Below, piece by piece: positions 26,583 through 36,148 of a stretch of 64,000 nucleotides of DNA. The position numbers were made by a program, and so were the translations under genes. Each line of letters opens with the position of its first letter. Within the stretch, counting starts at the first letter, position 1. Location: the NCBI RefSeq assembly GCF_001705515.1, contig NZ_MDJS01000002.1:248001-312000 (forward strand), written 5' to 3'. The stretch is from Mucilaginibacter sp. PPCGB 2223 (GTDB lineage: Bacteria; Bacteroidota; Bacteroidia; Sphingobacteriales; Sphingobacteriaceae). The notes below the pieces were generated by a model, which saw only the letters and a program-made list of their open reading frames with translations, ran no database searches and had not been told where the DNA came from.

Positions 26583-28442
26583 ATGAAAAATAAAGTTTTT
26601 GTTTGTTTAACGGTGCTGTTGCTGATAACTGCTGCCGGTTTTGGCCAATCGTTCAAATTTGCATTCGTATCCGATACGCATATCGGTAACGCTACCGCTG
26701 CCGAAGACCTGCGCCGCACGGTAAAAGATATCAACAGCCAGCACGATCTGAAGTTCGTTGTCATCACCGGCGATATTACCGAGTTTGGCGCCTGCACCGA
26801 ATTAAACCTGGCCAAACAACTTTTAGACAGCCTGCACATTAAATGGTACGTTATACCGGGTAACCACGATTCGAACTGGTCGGAAAGCGGGAGTAACGAT
26901 TTTCGTAGAATATTTGGCGCTGAAACTTTTGCCTTTAACTACGGGGGCTACCTGTTCGCAGCTACAAGCTCCGGCCCGAACATGCGTATGGGGCCGGGCC
27001 AGGTACCGCGCGAAAATGTAGTATGGCTCGACTCTGTTTTAAAGTCGGCCAAACCCGGAACGCCAGTTATTTACCTTAACCACTATCCGCAGGATTCATC
27101 GCAAAACAACTGGTATACGGTGATGGATATGCTGAAAAAGAAAAATACGCAGCTCATTTTGTGTGGACATGGTCATAATAACCACAAGTATAACTTTGAA
27201 GGTATCCCCGGCATTATGGGCCGGTCGAACCTGAGGGCGAAAGATAGTGTTGGCGGTTATAACATCGTAACGTTTGATAACGGTAAAGTGATGGTGGAGG
27301 AGCGTAACCCCATAACTCAAAAAATGCGTAAATGGGCCGAGCTAAAACTATATGATCATCATTTTGACAGGGATACCGCGCGATATTACCGGCCATCGTA
27401 TGCCATGAACGACAAATATGGCGCGCCAAAAGCAATTTGGACCTACCAGGACGACAGCGATATCGGTGCCGGGATGGCCATGAACGGCAGCAAGCTCGTA
27501 CTGGCCGACACCAAAGGTTTGATCTTTGCTCTGAACAACGAAACAGGTAAGAGGCTGTGGGCTTATGCTACCGGCGGCAAAATATATTCGACCCCGGCCG
27601 TAAGCGGCGACAAAGTTGTGGTAGGATCGTCGGATCATGATGTTTACTGCCTTAATATTAATACCGGTAAATTGTTGTGGAAACAACAGGCTGCGGGGCC
27701 GGTACTGGGCTCGGCGGTGATTAGCAATAATATTGCTTATATCGGCGCTTCGGACGGGCACTTTCGTGCGATTGATATGAATACGGGTAAATTGGTTTGG
27801 GATTTTGACCGTGTAAAAGGATTTGTGGTTGACAAGCCGCTCATCTACAGGCACACGGTTTACTTTGGCGATTGGGCCAATGGCTTATACGCGTTGGATA
27901 TGACCAGCGGCAAATTGATTTGGCAATGGAGTAACGGCTCATCAAACCGGATGTTCTCGGCTGCGGCCTGTTACCCGGTGGCGGCTGACGGCCGCTTATT
28001 TATTGTAGCGCCCGACCGATATATGACCGCTCTTGATGCTGCTGACGGCAAGGTTTTGTGGCGCAGGCTCGACCCAAAGATACGCGTGCGCGAATCGATG
28101 GGACTTTCCGCAGATAGCGCCCTGGTTTATGTGAAGACTATGGACGGACAGGTGCTTGGTGTATCGGTGAAAGCTGACTCGATGCATGTAGCCTGGAGAG
28201 CCGCCATACAATTACCTTATGAGCTTGACCCATCACCAATTATCGAGGATCATGGCGCAGTATATATCCCTACACATTCGGGGATCGTTCATGCGATTGA
28301 AGCCCAAACGGGTAAAATCTTGTGGGGATATAAAATTTCGAATAGTTTGGTTAACCCCGTACAGCCCGATGGCAATACGGTTTATGTGAGTACCATGGAC
28401 GGCAAGATTTGCTGTTTGCGATACCGCGAAAAGAACGGGTAG
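26583..28442 (+). CDS. Calcineurin-like metallophosphoesterase fused to a PQQ-type beta-propeller
   Basis: A 619-residue exported protein. The start at 26583 begins a signal peptide ending AAGFG before QSFK; the ATG at 26562 would add an unneeded seven residues. The N-terminal half holds the five metallophosphoesterase motifs: SDTHIGN (D31, H33), ITGDITEFG, IPGNHDSNW, LNHYPQ and CGHGHNN, so two metal ions can be bound. From about residue 285 to the end are PQQ-like repeats with the characteristic alternation (DTKGLIFALNNETGKRLW, DHDVYCLNINTGKLLW). The propeller may bind substrate or a partner in the periplasm. The phosphoester substrate is unknown. It is followed 92 bp later by lacI-type and GH43 genes and may belong to the same regulon. 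Confidence 0.88.
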   Translation: MKNKVFVCLTVLLLITAAGFGQSFKFAFVSDTHIGNATAAEDLRRTVKDINSQHDLKFVVITGDITEFGACTELNLAKQLLDSLHIKWYVIPGNHDSNWSESGSNDFRRIFGAETFAFNYGGYLFAATSSGPNMRMGPGQVPRENVVWLDSVLKSAKPGTPVIYLNHYPQDSSQNNWYTVMDMLKKKNTQLILCGHGHNNHKYNFEGIPGIMGRSNLRAKDSVGGYNIVTFDNGKVMVEERNPITQKMRKWAELKLYDHHFDRDTARYYRPSYAMNDKYGAPKAIWTYQDDSDIGAGMAMNGSKLVLADTKGLIFALNNETGKRLWAYATGGKIYSTPAVSGDKVVVGSSDHDVYCLNINTGKLLWKQQAAGPVLGSAVISNNIAYIGASDGHFRAIDMNTGKLVWDFDRVKGFVVDKPLIYRHTVYFGDWANGLYALDMTSGKLIWQWSNGSSNRMFSAAACYPVAADGRLFIVAPDRYMTALDAADGKVLWRRLDPKIRVRESMGLSADSALVYVKTMDGQVLGVSVKADSMHVAWRAAIQLPYELDPSPIIEDHGAVYIPTHSGIVHAIEAQTGKILWGYKISNSLVNPVQPDGNTVYVSTMDGKICCLRYREKNG

Positions 28443-28534
28443 TATTGAGCACCTGCTGAACAGAATCGACCTTCCTTTAAAAATCTGATTAAAAACACTT
28501 AATTTGTATTTAAGGTTATCTCTTATCCCGCAAA

Positions 28535-29587
28535 ATGAGTAATGAACAACAAAATCAGGGTTCGATACGATTGGTAGACATTGCGAAAGCATTAGGCATG
28601 TCGGTATCAACTGTATCGCGTGCCCTGCAGGATAGCCACGAGGTAAGCAGCAAAACCAAAAAACTGGTTTTAGATTATGCAGCCGAAAACCATTATGTGC
28701 CAAACCCGATTGCCAAAGGCCTTAAAATGGGCAAAAGCAAAACCATAGGTGTTGTAGTATCGGCCATCAGCAATAACTTTTTCGGGCAGATCATCGACGG
28801 GATCGAAGCTGTCGCCTACGAGCAAGGTTATAATCTGGTGATCTGCCAAACGCTCGAATCGCCCGAGCGGGAATTGGTTTTCCTGCAAAACCTGTCGTCG
28901 TTCCTGGTAGAAGGACTGATCATCTCCATGTCGTCGCCATCGCAAAATATTGAATATTTAAAGCAGTTGCAGCAGCGGGGTACTACTATTGTGTTGTTAG
29001 ATCGTACATCCGACGAGCTGGATACTTTTAAGGTGCGCTGCGATAATTTTACCGGTGCTTACAATGCAACCAAACATCTTATCGATTCGGGGTATACCAA
29101 AATTGCACACATTACCAGTTCGGAGAAACTTTCGGTAGCGATTGAAAGACGGGATGGCTACATTTCGGCTTTGCACGATAACGGTATACCCGTCCGCGAC
29201 GAATACATTTGCTTTTGCCGCCAGAGCGGGCGCGACCCGCAGGAAGTGGCCGACAATATCCAGAAGCTGCTGAGCCTGCCCGACAGGCCGCAGGCCATCT
29301 TTGGCGCATCCGACAGGATAACGATGAAGAGTTTTGAGACGCTGAAAACACTCAACATCCGCATCCCCGAAGACATCGCTTTGATAGGCTTTACCAATAC
29401 CGAGTTTACCAGGATATTCGATCCGTCGCTCACCATCATCAGGCAGCCGGCTTTCGATATGGGTAAAAAAGCAGTCGAGCTCATTATCGAAAGTTCACAT
29501 TCGCCTTACCCGGTCACCGAGTTTACCACCCACGCCTATAATACCGAGTTGATTGTAGGTAACTCGACCAATAAACGCATCGGTTAA
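28535..29587 (+). CDS. LacI-family transcriptional regulator
   Basis: A 350-residue repressor/activator. The N-terminal LacI helix-turn-helix is intact (IRLVDIAKALGMSVSTVSRA) with a hinge helix near residues 55-65 (NPIAKGLKMGKS). The periplasmic-binding-protein-like effector domain follows (KTIGVVVSAISNNFFGQIIDG, ALIGFTN). It ends 2 bp before the GH43 start, so the two are almost certainly co-transcribed and may be translationally coupled. The regulator probably responds to the sugar liberated by that enzyme. Operators were not identified with confidence. Confidence 0.95.
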   Translation: MSNEQQNQGSIRLVDIAKALGMSVSTVSRALQDSHEVSSKTKKLVLDYAAENHYVPNPIAKGLKMGKSKTIGVVVSAISNNFFGQIIDGIEAVAYEQGYNLVICQTLESPERELVFLQNLSSFLVEGLIISMSSPSQNIEYLKQLQQRGTTIVLLDRTSDELDTFKVRCDNFTGAYNATKHLIDSGYTKIAHITSSEKLSVAIERRDGYISALHDNGIPVRDEYICFCRQSGRDPQEVADNIQKLLSLPDRPQAIFGASDRITMKSFETLKTLNIRIPEDIALIGFTNTEFTRIFDPSLTIIRQPAFDMGKKAVELIIESSHSPYPVTEFTTHAYNTELIVGNSTNKRIG

Positions 29588-29589
29588 CT

Positions 29590-30573
29590 ATGTGGCGGGC
29601 AACAAGACATTTCAGCTTTACGCTTGCGTTGATCTTTTGCGCCATTGGCGCTATGGCGCAAAACCAACCATCGGGCAATCCCATTGTTCCGGGTTGGTAT
29701 GCCGACCCTGAGGCACAGATATTTGGTAAAACCTATTGGGTATATCCCACCTATAGCGATAAATATAACAAACAGGTTTTTATGGATGGTTTTTCGTCGC
29801 CCGACCTGGTGCATTGGACGAAACATGAGCACGTGCTGGATACTTCAAACGTAAAATGGGTCAGACGTGCCTTATGGGCGCCTGCCGTTACTCATAAAGG
29901 GAATAAATACTACCTGTTCTTCGGTGCTAATGATATCCAGAATGATAATGCTGTTGGCGGCATTGGTGTGGCTGTAGCCGATAAGCCCCAAGGCCCGTTT
30001 AAAGATTATTTAGGAAGACCTTTGTTAGGCAAGATCATTAACGGGGCGCAGCCGATAGACCAGTTTGTATTTAAAGATACCGATGGACAGTATTATATGA
30101 TCTACGGAGGCTGGGGGCATTGTAATATCACTAAACTTAAAAACGATTTTAACGGCTTTGAGCCTTTTAGTGATGGAACTACCTTTAAAGAGATTACGCC
30201 CGAAAGTTATGTGGAAGGCCCGGTGATGTTTAAGCGCAAAGGCAAATACTATTTTATGTGGAGCGAAGGCGGCTGGACGGGGCCAGATTACCGGGTTGCT
30301 TATGCCATAGGCGATACGCCATCCGGCCCGTTTAAACGCATCGGCGTTATTTTAAAGCAGGATCCGGCTATCGCTACCGGGGCAGGACATCACTCAGTGA
30401 TCAATGTGCCGGGAACGGATGAGTGGTATATTGTTTACCACCGCCGGCCATTGGGCGAAACTGATGGCAACCACCGGGTAGTTTGCATTGATAAAATGAA
30501 TTTTGATGCCGATGGCAACATTCAGCCGGTAAAGATCACCAACGAAGGAGTTATTGCGAGGGGGATTAAATAA
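29590..30573 (+). CDS. Glycoside hydrolase family 43 (arabinofuranosidase/xylosidase type)
   Basis: A 327-residue exported five-bladed propeller hydrolase. The signal peptide ends IGAMA before QNQP. The inverting GH43 triad is complete: base D39 in GWYADPE, pKa-modulating D157 in QPIDQFVF, and acid E209 in SYVEGPVMF. It is a single-domain form without the C-terminal sandwich of longer xylosidases. Members remove alpha-L-arabinofuranose or beta-D-xylose side groups, and some act on galactans. It shares its transcript with the LacI regulator. Specificity is not decidable from sequence alone. Confidence 0.93.
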   Translation: MWRATRHFSFTLALIFCAIGAMAQNQPSGNPIVPGWYADPEAQIFGKTYWVYPTYSDKYNKQVFMDGFSSPDLVHWTKHEHVLDTSNVKWVRRALWAPAVTHKGNKYYLFFGANDIQNDNAVGGIGVAVADKPQGPFKDYLGRPLLGKIINGAQPIDQFVFKDTDGQYYMIYGGWGHCNITKLKNDFNGFEPFSDGTTFKEITPESYVEGPVMFKRKGKYYFMWSEGGWTGPDYRVAYAIGDTPSGPFKRIGVILKQDPAIATGAGHHSVINVPGTDEWYIVYHRRPLGETDGNHRVVCIDKMNFDADGNIQPVKITNEGVIARGIK

Positions 30574-30609
30574 TTGGATATTTTTATATATTGGCAATAC
30601 TGAAGCTGT

Positions 30610-33600
30610 ATGTCATATCCTCGAGCAAATTGTCCGTTTCATTTTAAATCTGGTAGCTGTATAAAAGCATTTTTTTTTGTTATAACGTTAATATGTTATG
30701 GTCGCAGTTATGGCCAGGCACCAAGCATTAGTTATCAAACACCTAATACTTATACGGTTAATCAGGCCATTACGCCCCTAAATCCTGTAAATACAGGCGG
30801 GGTGGTGCCTGCAACAGGTTACAGGCAGGTAAGCACGGTTGCGGGCAGCAGAACAGCTTCTGTATTTCTGAATTTGACAGGTATTGCGGTTGATCCGCAG
30901 GGAAATTTGTACGTTGCTGTTTGGTATTACAACCAAATTGAAAAAGTAAGCCCGACCGGAACGGTAACTCTCCTGGCCGGGAGTATCAGTATGGCTCCGG
31001 GCACTGCCGATGGGCAGGGAACGGCAGCCCGTTTCAGCGAGCCGGACGGTTTGGTAATAGACGGTGCCGGTAACCTGTACGTGAGCGATCAGCAAACTAA
31101 TCTCATCAGAAAAGTAACACCAGGCGGCCTGGTATCGACTATCGCTGGGAAGAATTCGGGTTTTATAAACGGAACGGGAGCAGCAGCAAGCTTTAATGCG
31201 CCGCGAGGGCTGGCTATTGATCCTGCCGGAAATCTTTATGTGGCCGACCAGGCAAATAACGCAATCAGAAAGATAACTCAAGCAGGGGTTGTTACCACTG
31301 TTGCAGGTAGCGGAGCAACTGGTTTTAACAACGGCACCGGTACATCGGCAACATTTAATACGCCAACAGGTGTAGGTATTGATAATGCCGGTAATTTATA
31401 CATCGCCGATGCGGGGAATAACGCGATAAGGAAAATAACTCCGGCGGGGGGTGTTACTACTTTCGCCACAGGTTTTAGTTTTCCGCGCGAGGTTAGGGTT
31501 GATGACAGTGGAAACCTTTATGTAACAGATCAGCAGAGTTATACTATAAAGAAGGTTACCCCTACCGGTGTGGTTTCTGTTGTAGCGGGTAACGGGCAAT
31601 CGGGCACAACCGACGGCTATGGGAATGTTGCTACGTTTGACTCTCCGATAGGGCTTGCCCTGGACGGGCTGGGCAACCTTTTTATTGCCGATAATGGCCT
31701 TGTAAGAAAAGTGGCAATAAACGGTTATACGATAAATAAAGCCCTGCCGGCCGGGCTGGTATTTGATACTGCCACCGGTATAATAAGTGGAACACCAACG
31801 GCGGTATCACCATCAACAACCTATACTGTTACTGCCTATAACAGCGGTGGCAGCAGCAGTACCAATATAAACATTGCGGTGACAGGCGCCCCTATTGTGT
31901 TAAATCCTCCCAACATCAGTTACACAACTCCTAATATATATACGCTCAATCAACCAATTGCAGCGTTAGCTCCTGTTAATACAGGTGGCGCGGTACCACC
32001 TAACATTTACGGGAAGGTTACTACAATAGCCGGTACAGGGATTGCCGGAAGCACGAATGGCAACGCAGCTACAGCGAGTTTTTACAACCCATATAACTCA
32101 GCTATAGATAATTCGGGTAATATTTATGTGAGTGATACCTATAATCATCTTATCCGAAAGATTACTTCTGCAGGAGTTGTGACCACTCTGGCAGGGAACG
32201 GCAGTATAGGATCATCCAATGGGACGGGGGCATCCGCAAGTTTTAATTATCCCGGTGGCATAGCACTTGATCCATCTGGAAATATCTTTGTCAGCGATCA
32301 GCAGAATCAATTAATCAGAGAAATTACCCCTTCCGGAGTTGTAACCACCTTTGCAGGAAACGGTATAGGTGCCCTTGTAAATGGCGCCGGAGCATCGGCA
32401 AGTTTTAATGGGCCTGAAGGACTGGCATTTGATGCCACTGGAAATTTGTATGTTGCTGACAGGATCAACAATGCTATCAGAAAAATTACTCCGGCAGGTG
32501 TAGTGACAACGTTTGCGGGAACCGGATCACAGGGTTCGGTAAACGGGCCGAGTACGTCGGCAACTTTTAATAGCGCATCAGGGGTTGCATTTGATGGCTT
32601 GGGAAATTTGTTTGTTGCAGACCGGAATAATCATTTAATCAGAAAAATAACACCAGCCGGGACTGTAACAACATTTGCGGGAAGTGGTTCGGTAGGATCG
32701 CAAAACGGCACAGGGATAGCGGCGAGTTTCAATATACCATTCGGGGTTGCTGCTGATGTATCGGGTAATGTATATGTTGCCGATGAATATAATCATTTGA
32801 TTAGACGGATTACCAGCGCGGGCATAGTAACAACCCTTGCTGGCAGCGGGACGCCCGGTGCGGTAAACGCTATAGGAACATCGGCCAGCTTCAATTATCC
32901 AACCAGTGTAACCATTGACCGGGCCGGCTACTTGAATGTGGTAGATGCAGGTAACAACATGATCAGGAATATAGTGTTAACCGGTTATACCATCGACAAA
33001 CCGCTACCGCCCGGTTTAAGTTTTGACGTGACCACCGGTATCATTACCGGAACGCCTACAGCAATATGGCCGCTTACAACTTATACGGTAACCGCTTACA
33101 ATGCCGATGGCAGCAGCTCGACAACGGTTGATATACAGGTAGTTTTGCCTCCTGCCCCTAATATCAGTTATCAAACCCCTCAAAAGTATTTTGTTAATAC
33201 AACTATTTCGCCGCTGGCTCCGACAAATAAAGGCGGTGCGGTACCTGCAACGATATATGGCTTAACAACTACCTTTGCCGGTACCGGGGCAAGGGGCTCG
33301 GCAAACGGCCCGGCATTATCGGCAACTTTCAACAGCCCTACCAGGCTTACCAAAGATGCCTCGGATAACTTTTATGTGGCCGACAGGGACAATAGCCTGA
33401 TCAGAAAAATATCTTCGGCCGGTATGGTCACCACTTTTGCCTCGGGGTTTAACCTGCCTAATGGAGTTATTATCAGCCCCGACGGGAACCTCTATGTTGC
33501 TAATACAACGGCTAATCTTATCAATAAGGTAACACCATCGGGCGTTGTAACAGTATATGCCGGTTCCGGGTCGCAGGCTTTTGCCAATGGCACAGGTACC

Positions 33601-35652
33601 GCAGCAAGCTTTTACTATCCCTATGGTATTTCGTGCGATCTGTGGGGCAATTTATACGTGGCCGATAGTTTTAATCACCGTATCAGGAAAATTACTTCGG
33701 GCGCCGTTGTAACGACGTATGCCGGTAACGGGTCAGCTACCTGGGCCGACGGGGCTGCTGCAAACGCATCGTTTAATACGCCTAATATTATTTCGGCCGA
33801 TGTTAATGGTACTTTATATGTATCCGATCCGGGTAATTTCCGGATCAGGAAGATCAGTACCTCCGGGCAGGTGAGCACCTATGCCGGTACAGGCGTTGCC
33901 GGCTCGGCCGACGGGCCTGCAGCAAGCGCTACTTTCGGAGCCACGGGTGGCGTGGCGGCAGATGGCATAGGAAATGTTTATGTTGCTGATTTAGGCAATA
34001 GCCTGATCAGGAAGATAGATCCAACAGGTGTTGTAAGCACGCTTGCGGGCAGTGGTATTGTGGGGTCAGTAAATGGTGTAGGCAAAGCGGCCAGTTTTAA
34101 CCATCCGAATGATATCCAGGTGTATAATACCGGCTCGGTTTATGTAACTGATTATGGCAATAATCTCATCAGGCAGATTATTGTAACGGGCTATACTATT
34201 GATAAACCTTTGCCTCCGGGTTTAAGCTTTGACCCTACAACCGGTATCATTACCGGAACGCCTACTGCAGTTTGGCCGGCAACCGATTATACGGTTACCG
34301 CCTATAATATCGGGGGCAGCAGTCAAACCATTGTCAATATAGAGGTCGAACCCAGCTTGGTATTCCCGGCAATTACGGCCAAGACGATATGCTCCGCTGA
34401 TTTCGATCCCGGTGCAACAAACAATGGCGGAAGCGCAATTACGTATACCAGCAGTAATATAGCTGTTGCCACCATTGTTAATAATAAAATACATATCATC
34501 GGCCCGGGCACGTCTGTTATTACGGCAAGTGATGGTTTTTCATCGCAGCAGCAAACATTAACGGTTGCTGTGCCTGTTTACCCAACGATCAGTATAACGG
34601 CCGACCATGTGAGTATCTGCGCCGGGACGCCGGTCACTTTTACTGCGGCAACTACCAACGGCGGCTCCGGTCCGTCCTACCAGTGGCAGATCAATGGCAG
34701 CAATGCAGGCACTAACAGCAGTACTTTTATTGCCAATGCCTTAACGTCGACAGACACTGTACAGTGTACCGTAACAAACAATGATATTTGCCCGGTCAGT
34801 ACCACTTCAAATCAAATAACAGGTATTATAGTTAATCCTTATTTAACACCGGCTGTAACCATACAGTCATCTGCCACAACAAGCATTTGCCCCGGCACAC
34901 CAGTTACTTTTACAGCAATGCCGGTAAACGTAGGTACGTCTCCTTCCTATCAATGGCAAGTTAACGGCTTAAATGTCGGTAGCAGCAGCACGGTATACAG
35001 TAGCAGCAATTTTACTAACGGCGATATCGTTAATTGCATCTTAACAGCCAGCGGTGGCTGCTTTGCCCCGGTAACAGCAACATCGAACAGCGATACCGTT
35101 GGTGTAATTGCACCTGCCAATCCCGGCCCATCGGTTACTATTAGCGCATCGGCAAATAATGTTTATGTGGGCACTTATATCACATTTACTGCCATCCCCG
35201 CCAATACCGGCTCTGTTGCAAGCTTTCAGTGGAAGGTTAACAATGTTGACCAGAACACTAACAGCAGTACTTTTACAACCAATAAACTAAAAAACAATGA
35301 TGTTATCACCTGTACAATCACACTAAGTAACGGATGTGTGGCAACTGTTACCAGTTTGCCATTTACCGTAGTTTTGCTGCCTTTGCCACCTGTTATTATA
35401 CCCAATACATTTACCCCCAACGGTGATAGTGTTAATGATACCTGGAGTATTGCAGCATTGGCCTATTATCCAGACTGCCAGGTAAATGTATACAACCGTT
35501 ATGGCTCGCTTGTATATCAGTCCAAAGGTTATAGCGCAGCATGGGATGGCACCTATAAGGGTAAACTATTGCCGGTAGGCACCTATTATTACCTGATAGA
35601 CCTCGGGACAAAAACGGATAAACTTAGCGGAGCAGTTTCGATTGTACGCTAA
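30610..35652 (+). CDS. Giant T9SS-exported protein with three NHL-propeller/putative-Ig modules
   Basis: A 1680-residue surface or secreted protein. A signal peptide (to about residue 35, GRSYG before QAP) is followed by three tandem modules starting near residues 39, 436 and 852. Each opens with an ISYxTPxxYxxNxxI segment and an NTGG/NKGG step. It continues as five to six NHL repeats (LVIDGAGNLYVSDQQTNLIR type) and closes with a He_PIG-like Ig domain (LPPGLSFDPTTGIITGTPTA). A bacterial Ig-2-like domain (about 1251-1305) and three Ig/PKD-like repeats with SYQWQINGSN-type strands follow. The last 80 residues are the T9SS type B gliding-motility sorting domain (IPNTFTPNGDSVNDTW, NRYGSLVYQS). 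Likely roles are adhesion or glycan/protein binding at the surface; no catalytic motif is seen. Confidence 0.9.
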   Translation: MSYPRANCPFHFKSGSCIKAFFFVITLICYGRSYGQAPSISYQTPNTYTVNQAITPLNPVNTGGVVPATGYRQVSTVAGSRTASVFLNLTGIAVDPQGNLYVAVWYYNQIEKVSPTGTVTLLAGSISMAPGTADGQGTAARFSEPDGLVIDGAGNLYVSDQQTNLIRKVTPGGLVSTIAGKNSGFINGTGAAASFNAPRGLAIDPAGNLYVADQANNAIRKITQAGVVTTVAGSGATGFNNGTGTSATFNTPTGVGIDNAGNLYIADAGNNAIRKITPAGGVTTFATGFSFPREVRVDDSGNLYVTDQQSYTIKKVTPTGVVSVVAGNGQSGTTDGYGNVATFDSPIGLALDGLGNLFIADNGLVRKVAINGYTINKALPAGLVFDTATGIISGTPTAVSPSTTYTVTAYNSGGSSSTNINIAVTGAPIVLNPPNISYTTPNIYTLNQPIAALAPVNTGGAVPPNIYGKVTTIAGTGIAGSTNGNAATASFYNPYNSAIDNSGNIYVSDTYNHLIRKITSAGVVTTLAGNGSIGSSNGTGASASFNYPGGIALDPSGNIFVSDQQNQLIREITPSGVVTTFAGNGIGALVNGAGASASFNGPEGLAFDATGNLYVADRINNAIRKITPAGVVTTFAGTGSQGSVNGPSTSATFNSASGVAFDGLGNLFVADRNNHLIRKITPAGTVTTFAGSGSVGSQNGTGIAASFNIPFGVAADVSGNVYVADEYNHLIRRITSAGIVTTLAGSGTPGAVNAIGTSASFNYPTSVTIDRAGYLNVVDAGNNMIRNIVLTGYTIDKPLPPGLSFDVTTGIITGTPTAIWPLTTYTVTAYNADGSSSTTVDIQVVLPPAPNISYQTPQKYFVNTTISPLAPTNKGGAVPATIYGLTTTFAGTGARGSANGPALSATFNSPTRLTKDASDNFYVADRDNSLIRKISSAGMVTTFASGFNLPNGVIISPDGNLYVANTTANLINKVTPSGVVTVYAGSGSQAFANGTGTAASFYYPYGISCDLWGNLYVADSFNHRIRKITSGAVVTTYAGNGSATWADGAAANASFNTPNIISADVNGTLYVSDPGNFRIRKISTSGQVSTYAGTGVAGSADGPAASATFGATGGVAADGIGNVYVADLGNSLIRKIDPTGVVSTLAGSGIVGSVNGVGKAASFNHPNDIQVYNTGSVYVTDYGNNLIRQIIVTGYTIDKPLPPGLSFDPTTGIITGTPTAVWPATDYTVTAYNIGGSSQTIVNIEVEPSLVFPAITAKTICSADFDPGATNNGGSAITYTSSNIAVATIVNNKIHIIGPGTSVITASDGFSSQQQTLTVAVPVYPTISITADHVSICAGTPVTFTAATTNGGSGPSYQWQINGSNAGTNSSTFIANALTSTDTVQCTVTNNDICPVSTTSNQITGIIVNPYLTPAVTIQSSATTSICPGTPVTFTAMPVNVGTSPSYQWQVNGLNVGSSSTVYSSSNFTNGDIVNCILTASGGCFAPVTATSNSDTVGVIAPANPGPSVTISASANNVYVGTYITFTAIPANTGSVASFQWKVNNVDQNTNSSTFTTNKLKNNDVITCTITLSNGCVATVTSLPFTVVLLPLPPVIIPNTFTPNGDSVNDTWSIAALAYYPDCQVNVYNRYGSLVYQSKGYSAAWDGTYKGKLLPVGTYYYLIDLGTKTDKLSGAVSIVR

Positions 35653-35716
35653 CTTAGAAATATGCTGAAGCGCGGTAACACAAAAAATACCCATAAATAC
35701 CGATGGGTTATCAGAG

Positions 35717-35746
35717 TGTCCCGTCCTGAAAAAAGTTGACTAAAAA
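35717..35746. repeat. Left terminal inverted repeat of the IS3 element
   Basis: It begins TGTCCCGTCCTGAAAAAAGT. The first 26 bases match the reverse complement of the right end at 22 positions. The preceding GAG (35714-35716) is one copy of the target duplication. Confidence 0.88.
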
Positions 35747-35757
35747 AAGTCAACAAG

Positions 35758-36123
35758 ATGAAGAATCAACTAGTTAGAGAGGCGGAAGGAGTCTCAAAGC
35801 GTTACAGTGTGGCGTTTAAAAAGCAGGTAGTTCAGGAATTGAACAAGGGATTGTTGAACCGTGTAGAACTTCGGGAGAAGTATGGTATAGGCGGTAAGTC
35901 GAGCATAACGCGATGGAGCGAACAATTTGGTAACTTGCATTATAAAGACAAAGCCCTTGTAGGCAGACCGATGAAGGATAAGTTAAGACAACGGATCAAA
36001 GAGCTGGAAAGGCAACTGGAAGACGAGAAGTTTAAAGTACTGGCGTATGAAACACTGATTGAAGTAATCAAAGAAGAAGACGGGATCGATCTGTTAAAAA
36101 AGGCGCCGCCAAATAATCAGTAA
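35758..36123 (+). CDS. IS3-family transposase OrfA
   Basis: A 121-residue DNA-binding subunit. It has a helix-turn-helix region (YSVAFKKQVVQELNKG, LREKYGIGGKSSITRW) followed by a leucine-rich coiled coil (DKLRQRIKELERQLEDEKFK), typical for recognition of IS ends and for dimerisation. The gene starts 41 bp inside the left end. Its last codons run through A AAA AAG at 36096-36102, the usual site for -1 ribosomal frameshifting into orfB. Here a -1 shift meets TAA at 36114. Confidence 0.93.
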   Translation: MKNQLVREAEGVSKRYSVAFKKQVVQELNKGLLNRVELREKYGIGGKSSITRWSEQFGNLHYKDKALVGRPMKDKLRQRIKELERQLEDEKFKVLAYETLIEVIKEEDGIDLLKKAPPNNQ

Positions 36124-36148
36124 GCTTGCCCAAACCCGGCCACGCAAA

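Noticed and set aside
35689..35708. ACCCAT/ATGGGT hairpin after the NHL-protein gene as a terminator
   Set aside because: Only a 6-bp stem and no T tract, either now or in the pre-insertion sequence.
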